NCBI GenBank assembly: GCA_964449165.1
Contig: CAYVAT010000026.1
Coordinates: 1-45,124, forward strand
From: CAYSCW01 sp964449165
Lineage (GTDB): Bacteria; Acidobacteriota; Aminicenantia; Aminicenantales; Aminicenantaceae
Direction: 5' to 3'
Length of the DNA stretch: 45,124 nt
A program made the position numbers and the translations under genes. The notes below the pieces were generated by a model that had not been told where the DNA came from, did not search any database, and saw only the letters and a list, made by a program, of their open reading frames with translations. Of the stretch, positions 1 through 7,675 are shown one piece after another. Every line of letters begins with the position of its first letter. Positions within the stretch are counted from its first letter, which is position 1.

Positions 1-531
1 GAGGTGAAAAGAAAAGATTTTACTGAGAAGGAATTGGCGTTTCTGACGAAAGAATACCAGGCTGCCTTGGAGGCATTGATAAAAGCGAGGCTTAAGGAAG
101 GACGTCAGCTCGAACGGAAGATCCGTGGCTATGTTCAGAACATAAAGCGTATTGTGAAGAGGATAGAGAAGCTTGCCAGGAACCATCCTCTCGACATTCG
201 CAGTAAGCTCGAGCAGAGACTTAAAGAGATGCACTCTGAAGGGATGCTTTCGGAGGAGAGGCTGGCAGAAGAGGCTGCCTATCTTGCCCAGAGATATGAT
301 TTAACAGAGGAGGTCACCCGACTCAAGTACCACCTGGATTATATGCAGGAGCTTCTATCTGCCGGAGACCAGGAACCTGTTGGGAAGAAGCTGGATTTTC
401 TGTCACAAGAGATTTACAGGGAAGCCAACACCATAAACTCAAAAGCTCAAGATATCAAAATCATCAAGGAGAGTCTGGCTGTAAAGAGTGAGGTCGAGAA
501 TATCCGACAGCAGGTTCAGAATATCGAGTAG
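1..531 (+). CDS. YicC/YloC-family protein, C-terminal part (5' end outside window)
   Basis: The reading frame is open from the first base, so the true start lies upstream. The visible 177 residues are highly charged and helical. They end in the signature tail of the YicC/YloC family: GKKLDFLSQEIYREANTI, then NSKAQD, then a final IRQQVQNIE. Members of this family are endoribonucleases or stress-related RNA-decay factors. The visible part covers the DUF1732-type C-terminal domain, so the N-terminal YicC domain must lie outside the window. It sits 18 nt upstream of gmk, the classic yicC-gmk arrangement, and is probably co-transcribed with it. Family assignment is strong; the biochemical role is taken from the family. 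Confidence 0.88.
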   Translation, partial: EVKRKDFTEKELAFLTKEYQAALEALIKARLKEGRQLERKIRGYVQNIKRIVKRIEKLARNHPLDIRSKLEQRLKEMHSEGMLSEERLAEEAAYLAQRYDLTEEVTRLKYHLDYMQELLSAGDQEPVGKKLDFLSQEIYREANTINSKAQDIKIIKESLAVKSEVENIRQQVQNIE

Positions 532-549
532 CATGGGAGGGGAGAATAG

Positions 550-1161
550 ATGCTTTTTGTGATCACAGGACCTTCAGGCTGCGGAAAATCCACACTCGCC
601 AGGCGTGTTCTTGAGGAAGTGGAAAATATTGATTTTTCTGTCTCCTACACAACCCGCAAAAAGAGGGATACAGAAACAGAGGGGAAGGATTACTACTTTG
701 TATCCAAAGAGGTATTTGATGAGATGCTCAAGACGAACAAGCTGGTGGAGTGGGCGATGGTCCATGGCAATTACTACGGGACATCCCGGAGAGAGATAGA
801 AAAAAAGGGGATGAACAAGGATCTCCTTCTGGATATCGATGTGCAGGGTGCCCATCAAATCAAGGAAAAGGCTAAAAAGGCTGTTTTCATCTTCATCCTC
901 CCTCCTTCCTACAAGAAGTTGAAGGCGAGGCTGGAGAAAAGGGGTGGTGATGCTTCTGCATCCATAGCAAGGCGCTTGGAGACCGCCAAGAAGGAGATCA
1001 GACATTACCCGGAATTTGACTACATCGTGATCAACGACAAGCTGGAAAGAGCCGTCAAGGAGCTGGCCGCCATCATCGTGAGCACAAAATGCAGGCTTGA
1101 GTGGAAAAAAAAAGAAATTGCGCCTGTCATCCGCAGTTTTACCATAGATGAGGGAGATTGA
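550..1161 (+). CDS. gmk: guanylate kinase
   Basis: This gene encodes a cytosolic ATP-dependent GMP kinase (GMP to GDP) of 203 residues, the usual length. The P-loop is at the extreme N-terminus (GPSGCGKST, residues 7-15). The GMP-binding segment follows as SVSYTTRKKRDTETEGKDYYFV (about residues 31-53), and the LLDIDVQGA segment is near residue 92. A strong Shine-Dalgarno stretch (GGAGGGGAG, about 537-545) precedes the ATG at 550. The gene lies between the YicC-type gene and coaBC. Many bacteria have rpoZ (RNA polymerase omega) between gmk and coaBC; here there is no room for it. Confidence 0.97.
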   Translation: MLFVITGPSGCGKSTLARRVLEEVENIDFSVSYTTRKKRDTETEGKDYYFVSKEVFDEMLKTNKLVEWAMVHGNYYGTSRREIEKKGMNKDLLLDIDVQGAHQIKEKAKKAVFIFILPPSYKKLKARLEKRGGDASASIARRLETAKKEIRHYPEFDYIVINDKLERAVKELAAIIVSTKCRLEWKKKEIAPVIRSFTIDEGD

Positions 1162-1162
1162 A

Positions 1163-2356
1163 GTGAAAAAGATTGCCTTGGGCGTCTGTTCATCCATCAG
1201 CATCTATAAATCCTGTGAGATCATTCGCCAGTTTCAGAAGAGGAACTTTGAGGTTCAGGTGATCATGACTAAGAACGCCGCACGGATGATATCGCCTCTG
1301 CTGTTCGCCGCTCTGACAGGACAGGAGGTATTGGTTGATTCATTAGGAGAGGAATCCTCTCAAAATATTCCTCATATTAACTTAGCTCGGGAGGCATCGC
1401 TTCTTCTTGTGGCGCCTGCCACAGCCAACATCATGGGCAAGTTTGCCTCTGGCGTGGCCGATGATTTTCTGTCCACTTTCTACTTGGCAGTCCGCTGCCC
1501 TGTACTTATTGCTCCTGCGATGAATCAGGAGATGTATTTTCACCGACAAACTCAGGAAAATATCCAGAGGCTCAAAGGCTGCGGAGTCAAGTTCGTAGAG
1601 CCAGAAAAGGGATACCTCGCCTGCAAAGAGGAAGGGTGGGGAAGACTGGCGGCAGTGGAACGGATCGTGGAACAGGGGCTGTGGCTGATGGAGAAGACTC
1701 AAAGTTTGAAGAAAAAGACAGTTGTGGTAACCGCAGGCCCCACCAGGGAGTTTTTGGACCCTGTCCGCTTTCTCACCAACCGTTCCTCGGGCAAGATGGG
1801 ATTTGAGATTGCTGAGGAAGCCGAGAGACGAGGGGCCGAAGTGGTGCTCGTTTCAGGTCCGACACATCTCGCTCCTCCCTCCCATGTCACGTTTAAGCCT
1901 GTCCAGACAGCAGAGGAAATGGAGAAGGAAATCAAGCGTCACTTCAAGAAAGCGGATATCCTCATCATGGCAGCAGCTGTTTCGGATTTCAAGTTCAGCT
2001 TTGTCTCCTCCCAGAAAATCAAGAAGCGAGGATGGGATACAAAGGTCAATCTGGTTAAGACCCGGGATGTTTTGAAGAACCTCAGCCGCCGGAAAGGAAA
2101 GAAAATTCTGATTGGCTTTGCCGCTGAAACAGAAAATATCGTGGACAATGCTCTGCGAAAGATAAAAGAGAAGAACCTCGATCTCGCCATCGCCAATAAT
2201 GTTCTTGAAGAAGGGGTAGGCTTTGAATCCGATTATAACAGGGCGTTCATCGTCTATCCCGATGGGAAGGCCATCGCTACAGAAAAAATCAGTAAACGCG
2301 AAATAAGCGGAATTATTTGGGATAAAATAGAGGAAATAATTGGGAAAAGAAGCTGA
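1163..2356 (+). CDS. coaBC: bifunctional phosphopantothenoylcysteine decarboxylase / phosphopantothenate-cysteine ligase
   Basis: This enzyme performs two consecutive steps of coenzyme A synthesis. The N-terminal FMN-dependent CoaC half (about residues 1-185) shows the catalytic His region (IPHINL), the PAMNQEMY substrate motif and the GYLACKEEGWGR flap cysteine. The C-terminal CoaB half begins at KTVVVTAGPTREFLDPVR and includes NRSSGKMG, MAAAVSDF and the KTRDVLK nucleotide region. I chose the GTG at 1163 because AGGGAG (1150-1155) lies 7 nt upstream. An in-frame ATG at 1148 would overlap gmk and lacks a ribosome site. CoaD, which acts two steps later, is encoded on the other strand at 12766-13251. 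Confidence 0.95.
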   Translation: MKKIALGVCSSISIYKSCEIIRQFQKRNFEVQVIMTKNAARMISPLLFAALTGQEVLVDSLGEESSQNIPHINLAREASLLLVAPATANIMGKFASGVADDFLSTFYLAVRCPVLIAPAMNQEMYFHRQTQENIQRLKGCGVKFVEPEKGYLACKEEGWGRLAAVERIVEQGLWLMEKTQSLKKKTVVVTAGPTREFLDPVRFLTNRSSGKMGFEIAEEAERRGAEVVLVSGPTHLAPPSHVTFKPVQTAEEMEKEIKRHFKKADILIMAAAVSDFKFSFVSSQKIKKRGWDTKVNLVKTRDVLKNLSRRKGKKILIGFAAETENIVDNALRKIKEKNLDLAIANNVLEEGVGFESDYNRAFIVYPDGKAIATEKISKREISGIIWDKIEEIIGKRS

Positions 2357-3002
2357 ACAACTCCTGACCGAACTCGAGGAGAGGTTGAGATATTTTTCCC
2401 AACTGGGCGTTGAATTCATTCCCTCTGCTTCTACTTCCCGGGATTCCCTTTATCTAACCATCAAGGAGAAGATTCTCAATTGTCGAGAATGCGGTCTTTC
2501 CCAAGGCCGGACAAATGCTGTTCCCGGTGAGGGCACGCTTGAAGCTGATCTTATGTTTGTGGGGGAGGCTCCTGGCCGGGATGAAGATAGACAGGGAAGG
2601 CCATTTGTGGGAAGAGCCGGGCAGCTTCTTACCAGAATCATCCATGCCATGAAACTCAGCAGAGAGGAAGTCTACATCACCAACGTGGTCAAATGCCGTC
2701 CGCCTGAAAACCGGACTCCCCGAAGGGAGGAGGTTGAACGATGCAAGCACTACCTTATCCAGCAGATTCAGATAATCAACCCCCGAGTCATCGTCACCCT
2801 GGGTAAGGTTGCCACGGATTTTTTTATAAAAAGCCGGATGGGGATGACCTCTCTCCGAGGACAATTCTATGAATTCGGTCCCATTCGGATCATGCCCACT
2901 TTTCATCCCTCTTACCTTATAAGGAACGAAGACAACAAGAAGATCAAAAAGATGGTCTGGGAGGACATGAAGATGGTGATGGCCTTTCTGGGCAAAAAAT
3001 GA
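2340..3002 (+). CDS. type-4 (family 4) uracil-DNA glycosylase, 4Fe-4S
   Basis: This is a base-excision repair enzyme that removes uracil from DNA. Motifs of the iron-sulfur family 4 UDGs are all present: GEAPGRDEDRQGRPFVGRAG (active-site motif A), NVVKCRPPENRTP, VTLGKVA and the FHPSYL motif near the C-terminus. The four expected cluster cysteines are visible: CRECGL contributes two, KCRPP the third and EVERCKHYL the fourth. The start is a TTG at 2340 with AGAGGA just upstream, overlapping coaBC by 17 nt. The 3' end overlaps priA by ATGA, suggesting translational coupling. A long acidic N-terminal extension of about 40 residues precedes the domain. Confidence 0.93.
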   Translation: MGKEAEQLLTELEERLRYFSQLGVEFIPSASTSRDSLYLTIKEKILNCRECGLSQGRTNAVPGEGTLEADLMFVGEAPGRDEDRQGRPFVGRAGQLLTRIIHAMKLSREEVYITNVVKCRPPENRTPRREEVERCKHYLIQQIQIINPRVIVTLGKVATDFFIKSRMGMTSLRGQFYEFGPIRIMPTFHPSYLIRNEDNKKIKKMVWEDMKMVMAFLGKK

Positions 3003-5149
3003 CCCTCTATGCTGAAGTTCTTCTTCCCCTCCCCCTTGGACATGGCTTCACTTACACCGTTCCTTCTGCCTTCCATGGGAAGGTGAAAACTGGCTCAAGG
3101 GTTCTTGTTCCTTTCAAAGAGAGCACGCTCACCGGCTTCGTGGTCAAGCTGCGCAGGAGAGAGCCAGGAAAAAAGCTTGCACTCAGAGACATCCTGGAAG
3201 TCCTGGATGAGAGCCCTCTGTTTTCTCCTGGCTTCCTCGCTTTCACACAAAAATTAAGCAAGGCCTATCTCTCTTCCTGGGGCGAGATTCTTCAGGCCTC
3301 CATTCCTTCTGCCTTTCTTCCCAGGACAGAGACCAGGGTCTTCCTCAAGAAGGAAGGAAAGGAAGCTCACCAGGAAAAAGATCTATCCAGAGGGGAACAG
3401 GAAATATTGACTCTCTTGAAGAAACGAGAATACAGTACGCTCTTCTTGAGAAGAAAGTTGAAAATAAAGAGTTTTTCCCACTTCCTCACTCGATTAGAAA
3501 AAAAGGGCTGGATTCAGATAAAGAAAACTATCAAGAAGGCTGCGCCTGAGAAAAAAAAGGAGGCACCATCCACAAAGCCTACCCAACTGGAGATAGACTT
3601 TTCGCTGGAGGAGAGTTCCTTAAATCTTGCCGCCAAAATCCTCCAAAGATGGAAGAAGAATCCCTTTTCTTGCTTTCTTCTCCATGGAAGTCCGGCAAAA
3701 AGAGAGGCTGTTTATTTTTATCTGATAAAGAAGGTTTTAGAAAGAAGGAGAAGGATTCTTTTTCTGGTTCCGGAGATTTCTCTCACCAAGAGCCTGATCA
3801 AAAAATTCGAGAAGAGACTCGGAGAAAGAGTGGCCTGTCTTCACAGCCGGCTTTCAGAAAGAAAAAGGGAGTCAGAGTGGAAGAGAATAAAACAGGGTGA
3901 TGTGGATGTGGTAGTCGGTTCCCGCTCGGCCCTCCTGTCGCCTATCTCTGGTATAGGCTTGATTATCGTGGATGAAGAACATGACGAGTCTTATTTTCAG
4001 AGAGAATCTCCCACCTATGATGCCCGAAAGGGAGCATGGCTCAGAGCTAAAGAAGAGGGCTGTGCCTTGATCTATGGTTCTGCTTTCCCCTCTGTTGAGG
4101 CCTTTTTCAGAGCAAGGCGGAGAGGAGAAGTATTGCATTTGGGGGATGACGGGCTGAAGCCGAAAGTGGATATTGTGGATGAGAGAAAGAAAAGAGAGAT
4201 CTTATCTGAAGGATTAAAAAGAAGCATCAGCCGGAGGCTGGAAAAGAGAGAGCCTGTTCTTGTCTTTATCAACCGTCGCGGTTATGCTTCCTTTCTCTAC
4301 TGTCCAGCATGCAATTATATCCCTCGCTGTCCGCGATGCAAGATACCCTTGACTTACCACAAGAAGGAAGGGAAGCTCCTCTGCCACTACTGCAGCCATG
4401 CTATCCCGAAAGTCGACTCCTGTCCGGTCTGTGGAAAAAGAATAATGGGCATGAGAGGCATGGGAATAGAAGTCGTCGAGGAAGAATTGAGGAGAAATTT
4501 TCCCCAGCACAGGGTGGTCAGTTTTAATACGGATGTAGTTAAGACCAGAAAAGAACAAGAAAAGATACTTAACCGCTTCAGGCAGGGGAAAATCGATATT
4601 TTAGTCGGAACTCAGCTTCTGGCACATCAGGTAGATCTGCCGTCGGTTTCCTTGGTTGTCATTTTTTATCCGGAAACCACACTCTCTCTTCCGGATTTTA
4701 AGGCGACTCAAAAAACCTATCACAATTTGATTCAAATGATGAGGTTTGTCCTGGATGGAGAAGGAAAGATAATAGTTAAAACAGCATTTCCTCAACACTT
4801 TGCTATCCGCTGTGCTGCGCGCTGGGATTACCTCTGTTTTTTCAGACAAGAGATCAAGTATAGGCGAATTATGAATTATCCTCCTTTCTGCTATATGGCA
4901 GAGGTCCTGTTCAGAGGAGATAGTTTAAAAACGCTGGCTCGCAAAACTCGAGAATTCTATTCCTCACTGAGAGACCAGAGCCAGAAAATCGAGGTATTGG
5001 GGCCCGCGCGTGCCTCAGGTCCTGGACTGGCAGGGAAAGGAACAATCCAGGTGATACTGAAGTCTACGCGAAGGAAGAACCTAGAAGAGGTGCTGCGTCG
5101 GTCCCTTCAACCGGTCAGGATGAGAAGATCAATTCTTTTTTATGAATAA
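2999..5149 (+). CDS. priA: PriA-like primosomal protein N' with degenerate helicase motifs
   Basis: PriA restarts stalled replication forks. The 716-residue protein has the expected order: a 3'-DNA-binding domain at the N-terminus, a winged-helix segment, helicase lobes, and a zinc-binding insert with paired cysteines (YCPAC, RCPRC, LCHYC, SCPVC; about residues 430-480). PEISLT, IIVDEEHDESY (motif II) and PDFKATQKT are well kept. However, the Walker A position reads HGSPAKREA (about 227-235) instead of GVTGSGKTE. Motif III is GSAFPS instead of GSATPS. Motif VI is QMMRFVLDG (about 578) instead of QVAGRAGR. The frame is intact. ATPase/helicase activity is therefore probably lost, as reported for actinobacterial PriA proteins. 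Confidence 0.9.
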   Translation: MTLYAEVLLPLPLGHGFTYTVPSAFHGKVKTGSRVLVPFKESTLTGFVVKLRRREPGKKLALRDILEVLDESPLFSPGFLAFTQKLSKAYLSSWGEILQASIPSAFLPRTETRVFLKKEGKEAHQEKDLSRGEQEILTLLKKREYSTLFLRRKLKIKSFSHFLTRLEKKGWIQIKKTIKKAAPEKKKEAPSTKPTQLEIDFSLEESSLNLAAKILQRWKKNPFSCFLLHGSPAKREAVYFYLIKKVLERRRRILFLVPEISLTKSLIKKFEKRLGERVACLHSRLSERKRESEWKRIKQGDVDVVVGSRSALLSPISGIGLIIVDEEHDESYFQRESPTYDARKGAWLRAKEEGCALIYGSAFPSVEAFFRARRRGEVLHLGDDGLKPKVDIVDERKKREILSEGLKRSISRRLEKREPVLVFINRRGYASFLYCPACNYIPRCPRCKIPLTYHKKEGKLLCHYCSHAIPKVDSCPVCGKRIMGMRGMGIEVVEEELRRNFPQHRVVSFNTDVVKTRKEQEKILNRFRQGKIDILVGTQLLAHQVDLPSVSLVVIFYPETTLSLPDFKATQKTYHNLIQMMRFVLDGEGKIIVKTAFPQHFAIRCAARWDYLCFFRQEIKYRRIMNYPPFCYMAEVLFRGDSLKTLARKTREFYSSLRDQSQKIEVLGPARASGPGLAGKGTIQVILKSTRRKNLEEVLRRSLQPVRMRRSILFYE

Positions 5150-5171
5150 CCGGATAGAGTTATTCGTTTTC
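5144..5171 (+). terminator. possible terminator of the yicC-priA operon
   Basis: GAATAAC (5144-5150) and GTTATTC (5159-5165) form a 7-bp stem with an 8-nt loop, followed by GTTTTCTATTCTT. The stem overlaps the priA stop codon and lies in the 21-nt gap before the convergent operon. The T-run is short, so this is a weak intrinsic terminator candidate. Confidence 0.45.
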
Positions 5172-7036
5172 TATTCTTCCAGAACAAGAGTAATCGTAGC
5201 CGTATCTGTGACAGAGTCAGGGCTGGTGGTTTCTGCCTGGGCTGTAACAGTGAGGGTTGTAGTGGCTGTCAGCTCCGTTTTTGTCGGCCCATAATAAGTG
5301 AGAGTGACCTTTCCTTCTGAATCTGTCTCTGCGGATATTGTCTGCAGGCCGTTGGAGAATTGGCCGAGTGCTGAAGAAAGTGTGAAGATGATATCTTTCC
5401 CGACAAGAGGTGTATCTCCCTCTTTGTAGATAACTGTTAACGTGGATTCCGGTCTGGTGTCACCACACAGCAAGACATTCGGATCTGCTGTGAGCTCCAG
5501 ATTGAGATCTTCTGCACTCCTGATAAGCTTAATATCAACGCTTCCGGTAACAATGTTGTCCGTTGATGTTTCTGCCTGACCTTGGATGGTAATAGTCTGA
5601 TCGGCAGTGATATCGTCTTTTGTGGGTCCATAATAGACCACAGTTGCAATTCCTTGTGAGTTTGTTCTGGTAAATATCTTTGTCAGACCATTAGAGAATT
5701 CTCCTACACTGGATGAGAGCGTGAAGTAGATTTTCTGATTGACCAGAGGAGTAGTTCCTTCTTTGTACACAGCTGTGATTAGAGATGAGGGTTGTTCATC
5801 CGAACACCACAATATGCCTGGGTCAGCAGTCAGCTCTAAGGAGAAATCGACAACATCTCTGATAAGCTGAATCTGTGTTGTTCCTGTCACGAATCCATCC
5901 GAAGCTTCTCCTTGTCCCTGGATGGTGACAACTTCATCGTCTGTGATGTCGTCTTTTGTGGGTCCAACATATTGTACTGTAGCGATTCCTCTTTCGTCGG
6001 TATGGGTTGTAATGCTTGTCTTATCGTTGGAGAATGTTCCTGAACCGGAGGTGATGGTGAAGAAGACTTTTCTGTTGACGACTGGCTTGGCTCCTTCTTT
6101 GAAGTAAGCCTGGATTTCAGATCGAGGATTTTCGTCAGTGCACAGCAGGACATTTGGATTGGCAAAAAGCTCTAAGGTCAGATCTTTACCTTCCTGGACA
6201 ATACAGATGTAAGTTGTTGCAGTGGGGCAGTCATCACAGTCCTCTATTTCCTCGTTAAGGCACGCTTCGATTTCAATGCATTCATCTTCCAGGTCATCTG
6301 TATATTCCTGGTCAATAGGGCCGTAATAGGTAACTTGGGCTACACCATTGCTGTTTGTAGTTTTTTCTATCACGGTCTGGAAGTTTTCGAAATAGCCTAA
6401 TCTATCCCCATCATCATTTTCATTAACTTTGAAGATAACGGTTTCATTGGCAACCGCTTTTCCTCCGCTTTCCGTCAACGTGGCTGTGACTTGGGATACT
6501 CCTCTGTAGGCTCCTGCAACCAGCACACTGGGATTAGCGACGAGTTCGATGTAGATTTCCTCCATATCCCGGATGATCTTGATAGGCTGCAGTTCTGAGA
6601 TGAATTCTTTGCCGTCCCAGGAGGCGCTGGCATAAATGTATACATAGGAGGTATCAGTTAATTCCTCGCCGAGAGGTCCATAGTAGGTAACACTTGCCTG
6701 ACCACTGCTGTTGGTTGTCCTGGAAACGACAGAATTGTTCCCCTCGAAGTAGCCAATGTAGACTTTGCTTCCCGACTCATCGCGGATCTCAAAATGGATA
6801 GTCTTGTCAGCCAGAGCAACACCGTCGTACTTGATCAGGCTGGCAGTGATGGTCGTGCTTCCTCGGGAGGCTCCAGCGGATATGACATTGGGGCTAGCTG
6901 TAAGTTTCAGCACAACAGAGAATCCAGAGGGGCCCAGAGGCCCTGGTTCTTCCACTTCTTTTCTCTTGCAGGTAGGAATAAGAATAAAGCTTAAAGCCAA
7001 GCAAAATATGATGACTAATTTAATCTTCGAATTCAT
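5171..7036 (-). CDS. exported lipoprotein with five Ig-like (invasin/Big_1-type) repeats
   Basis: The protein has 621 residues. An N-terminal signal segment ends in SFILIPTC, an imperfect lipobox, followed by a charged linker and PGPLGPSG. About five tandem repeats of roughly 115 residues follow (near residues 40, 158, 280, 395 and 508 onward). Each begins like LELTADPNVLL and carries a conserved GxATVxYYGPTKDDIT-like core, typical of bacterial Ig-like domains in adhesins and invasins. Repeats 3-5 are the most alike and share one cysteine near their start. The start is the ATG at 7036, with AAGG 9 nt upstream. It is the last gene of the coaD-pil operon, so a surface or pilus-associated role is likely but unproven. 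Confidence 0.82.
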   Translation of the reverse strand: MNSKIKLVIIFCLALSFILIPTCKRKEVEEPGPLGPSGFSVVLKLTASPNVISAGASRGSTTITASLIKYDGVALADKTIHFEIRDESGSKVYIGYFEGNNSVVSRTTNSSGQASVTYYGPLGEELTDTSYVYIYASASWDGKEFISELQPIKIIRDMEEIYIELVANPSVLVAGAYRGVSQVTATLTESGGKAVANETVIFKVNENDDGDRLGYFENFQTVIEKTTNSNGVAQVTYYGPIDQEYTDDLEDECIEIEACLNEEIEDCDDCPTATTYICIVQEGKDLTLELFANPNVLLCTDENPRSEIQAYFKEGAKPVVNRKVFFTITSGSGTFSNDKTSITTHTDERGIATVQYVGPTKDDITDDEVVTIQGQGEASDGFVTGTTQIQLIRDVVDFSLELTADPGILWCSDEQPSSLITAVYKEGTTPLVNQKIYFTLSSSVGEFSNGLTKIFTRTNSQGIATVVYYGPTKDDITADQTITIQGQAETSTDNIVTGSVDIKLIRSAEDLNLELTADPNVLLCGDTRPESTLTVIYKEGDTPLVGKDIIFTLSSALGQFSNGLQTISAETDSEGKVTLTYYGPTKTELTATTTLTVTAQAETTSPDSVTDTATITLVLEE

Positions 7037-7047
7037 CGTTCTCATCC

Positions 7048-7662
7048 TTATTCAGATTCTTCGTCTATATAGTTAGCGAAGAATATGGTCAAATAGCCGG
7101 TGGCTTTGACCTTATTGTTCGTCATGTCATGACCATAAAAGTCGATCTTAGCGATGACTTCCAGGACTCCCTCATCTCGTGCTTCTATAAGGTCAACAAG
7201 CGGCGATTCCTGTTTAGCCACTGCTCTGACCACCACAAAGCTAGTTTCAACAGAAGCATCGATCTCTATGTTAGCGGATATTGCACCCTCGAAAGAATAA
7301 GGGACATCGACTCCTTCGACGCTTTTTCCGTCAGAACGGATATACTGAACGGTGTAACGTGTTAACTGAATGCTGTTGTAATTGGAGGCTTCAAGCTCAG
7401 TATTTGGGTCCAACAATTTGGCCGTTAAGGTAGCCTTTGCTGCGTCTCCGGTGACATAATATTGTCCTGAATCAGCGCTATAAGCAATCACATCAGATTG
7501 GAGGTAGTTGACTTCATTTTGCTCGAGATCTAATCCAGTGATGCTTACAACCACAAGCATGCTGTCTGATTTGGATTCGTCTGCAATTGGGTTGCAGGAG
7601 AAAAGGAAGAAAAGACCCATAAGGATTACCGTGACTTTCAGAACGTTTTTTGCCTTTTTCAT
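7048..7662 (-). CDS. hypothetical lipoprotein of the pil operon
   Basis: I do not recognise a named family. The start is the ATG at 7662, because AAGAGG lies 9 nt upstream; an earlier ATG at 7671 abuts that site. The N-terminus is a clear lipoprotein signal: a lysine-rich start, a hydrophobic core, and FLFSC with the acylated cysteine near residue 23. The mature part (about 180 residues) is beta-rich and shows patterns like VVVSITGLDLEQNEV and KVKATGYLTIFFANY, compatible with a single Ig-like or carbohydrate-binding-like fold. It lies 13 nt after pilQ and 11 nt before the Ig-repeat lipoprotein. It could be a pilotin-like or surface partner of the secretin (inference). Confidence 0.7.
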   Translation of the reverse strand: MKKAKNVLKVTVILMGLFFLFSCNPIADESKSDSMLVVVSITGLDLEQNEVNYLQSDVIAYSADSGQYYVTGDAAKATLTAKLLDPNTELEASNYNSIQLTRYTVQYIRSDGKSVEGVDVPYSFEGAISANIEIDASVETSFVVVRAVAKQESPLVDLIEARDEGVLEVIAKIDFYGHDMTNNKVKATGYLTIFFANYIDEESE

Positions 7663-7675
7663 TTTTTGCATCCTC

